Origin: Geothrix sp.
GTDB taxonomy: Bacteria; Acidobacteriota; Holophagae; Holophagales; Holophagaceae
NCBI GenBank assembly: GCA_019449415.1
Contig: JAGRPP010000018.1
Coordinates: forward strand, 1-64,000
Reading direction: 5' to 3'
Length of the DNA: 64,000 bases
Under the pieces are notes generated by a model. It had not been told where the DNA came from, did no database searches, and was given only the letters and a program-made list of their open reading frames with translations. Within the stretch, counting starts at the first letter, position 1. Every line of letters starts with the position of its first letter. Shown here in pieces: positions 63,048 to 64,000 of the stretch. A program made the translations under genes and the position numbers.

Positions 63048-63797
63048 TCACTTCGCCCGGTCGGCCGCCTTCTTCTTCAGGGTCTGGTATTCCTCCTCGC
63101 TGAGCAGGCCGTCGCGCTTGAGCCCCTCGATGCGGCGCAGGGCCCCCTCCAGGTCGAAAGCGGGCGGCGGCGGAGCCACCTGGACCGGCTTGGGAGCCTC
63201 CGGGCGGACCGCCGAAGGAGCCACCGGAGGAGCCGCAAGTCCGCCGAGGGTCCGCCCCAGGTCCTCGCACCAGCGTCCGAACCGGACGGGAATGGCCTCG
63301 GGGTTGGTTCCCTCGAGGGTGTCGTGGAAGGCACCGAGCAGTTCCCCCGTGTCCCCATCCACGAGCTTGAGGTCGAAGGAGAGGACGACTGCCCCCATGG
63401 ACATGTAGTCATCGGCCTGACCCACGGCATCCACCACCCGGGCGATGAGGTGGAGGTCCCCGCTGGCCTGGGACACGGGAAGGCTCCCCTTCAGGCCGCG
63501 CCGGAGCCCCTTCTCCAGATGTCCGGGGAGGGCATCCTCCACCCGCTGCAGGAAGGCCTGGTCTTTCAGGGCCCGCTTGCCCAGCACCCAGGCGGCCGGC
63601 TCCCAAGCCTTGAGCCGGATGGACCGCCGGCGGAGGTCGAGCCCGGGTTTCAGCCATTGGAACCCGAGCGCCTTCGTGGACTGGAAAGTCACCCCGGGCC
63701 CGAACCAGTCGGGCTCCAGCCGGCCTCCGTCCAGGGCCGCGGTCTGCCCCGAGAGCAGGGCGGGAACGGTGAACAGCAGGGCAGCGGATCGGCGCAT
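63048..63797 (-). CDS. Exported protein with C-terminal SHOCT domain
   Basis: A 249-residue protein: signal peptide (about 1-18), a periplasmic alpha/beta domain (about 25-170; LHLIARVVDAVG and VVLSFDLKLVDGDTGELLGAF resemble DUF4410/DUF3313-type lipoprotein-like domains), a Pro-rich linker (about 185-210) and a C-terminal SHOCT motif (LKRDGLLSEEEYQTLKKK). It begins one base inside the stop of the serine dehydratase gene (TGATG). Function unknown. Confidence 0.8.
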   Translation of the reverse strand: MRRSAALLFTVPALLSGQTAALDGGRLEPDWFGPGVTFQSTKALGFQWLKPGLDLRRRSIRLKAWEPAAWVLGKRALKDQAFLQRVEDALPGHLEKGLRRGLKGSLPVSQASGDLHLIARVVDAVGQADDYMSMGAVVLSFDLKLVDGDTGELLGAFHDTLEGTNPEAIPVRFGRWCEDLGRTLGGLAAPPVAPSAVRPEAPKPVQVAPPPPAFDLEGALRRIEGLKRDGLLSEEEYQTLKKKAADRAK

Positions 63798-64000
63798 CAG
63801 CACTCCGGAAGGTTGACGGTGAAGTCCAGCGGGGCCTCGAGCACGGTCACCGCGAGTCCGCCCCGGGCGGTCTCCTTGTATTTGCTCTTCATGTCGGCGC
63901 CGGTGTCGCGCATGGTCCGGATGACCTTGTCCAGGCTCACGAAGTGGTGGCCATCCCCATAGAGTGCCATGCGCGCGGCGTTGATGGCCTTCACGCTGGC
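63797..64000 (-). CDS. sdaA: L-serine ammonia-lyase (iron-sulfur type), C-terminal fragment
   Basis: Only the last 67 or so codons are in the window; the 5' part lies beyond 64000. [30 protein letters not shown] and [12 protein letters not shown] are diagnostic of the 4Fe-4S L-serine dehydratase alpha domain, which deaminates serine to pyruvate. The protein ends in a [11 protein letters not shown] tail with a terminal Cys, as in single-chain enzymes where this Cys caps the cluster in the resting state. Confidence 0.88.
   Translation of the reverse strand, partial: ASVKAINAARMALYGDGHHFVSLDKVIRTMRDTGADMKSKYKETARGGLAVTVLEAPLDFTVNLPEC

Overview
The window is GC-rich, densely packed bacterial DNA with short intergenic gaps and many 1-4 bp start/stop overlaps (ATGA, GTGA, TGATG). 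Its gene set suggests a Gram-negative, anaerobically respiring bacterium of the Acidobacteriota, probably the Holophagae/Geothrix type. The pointers are a decaheme OmcA/MtrC-type lipoprotein cytochrome, a two-subunit 2-oxoacid:ferredoxin oxidoreductase, an MglA-like GTPase with a long tail, and a pilM/N/O/P/Q-like cluster whose secretin carries TPR and cohesin-like domains. This placement is inference from gene content only.

Layout. 0.2-4.5 kb (minus): DUF190 and the fluoride channel crcB behind a clear fluoride riboswitch, then a divergent polysaccharide deacetylase, an S41-like protein lacking its catalytic dyad, a short flagellar-rod-like protein and ddl. 4.7-7.0 kb (plus): a DUF438/hemerythrin/PAS protein, a DUF1858-type protein and coaD. 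7.0-12.9 kb (minus): the decaheme cytochrome, recG and a DUF1835-like protein. 13.0-16.4 kb: two divergent regulator/target pairs (Lrp with a trans-sulfuration enzyme; HxlR with a DUF3187 outer-membrane protein), each with palindromes in the shared control region. 16.4-20.6 kb (minus): DUF1697 and a run of unrecognised genes. 20.6-25.4 kb: map, a GNAT, a thioesterase, ispE and an ABC-2 exporter.

25.4-37.2 kb (plus): a large hybrid sensor kinase, then an overlapping run of MFS exporter, hutH, HD protein, HEAT-repeat protein and PAS histidine kinase, followed by ppa and a HAD phosphatase. 37.2-41.5 kb: a LolA-like protein, the MglA-like GTPase, a secreted peroxiredoxin, an isocitrate/isopropylmalate-dehydrogenase-family enzyme and lexA. 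41.7-44.8 kb: korA-korB and tRNA-Ala(CGC) with a strong terminator. 44.8-51.5 kb: a methyltransferase, a P-type cation ATPase with a structured leader, ruvA, a D-2-hydroxyacid dehydrogenase and a TPR protein. A 322-bp AT-rich gap precedes smc (minus). 55.4-61.1 kb (plus): the type IV pilus/type II secretion-like operon. 61.2-63.0 kb: tRNA-Leu(CAG), rpsO, a Nudix hydrolase and a Sua5/YciO-type protein. The window ends inside an L-serine dehydratase gene (minus).

Most genes are housekeeping. The most informative non-coding features are the crcB riboswitch with a readable translational switch, the HxlR-type operator on a near-consensus promoter, and the rpsO leader. The most distinctive proteins are the cohesin-containing secretin, the collagen-like decaheme cytochrome, the S41 pseudo-peptidase and the tailed MglA-like GTPase. 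I saw no insertion sequence, prophage, CRISPR array or rRNA gene.
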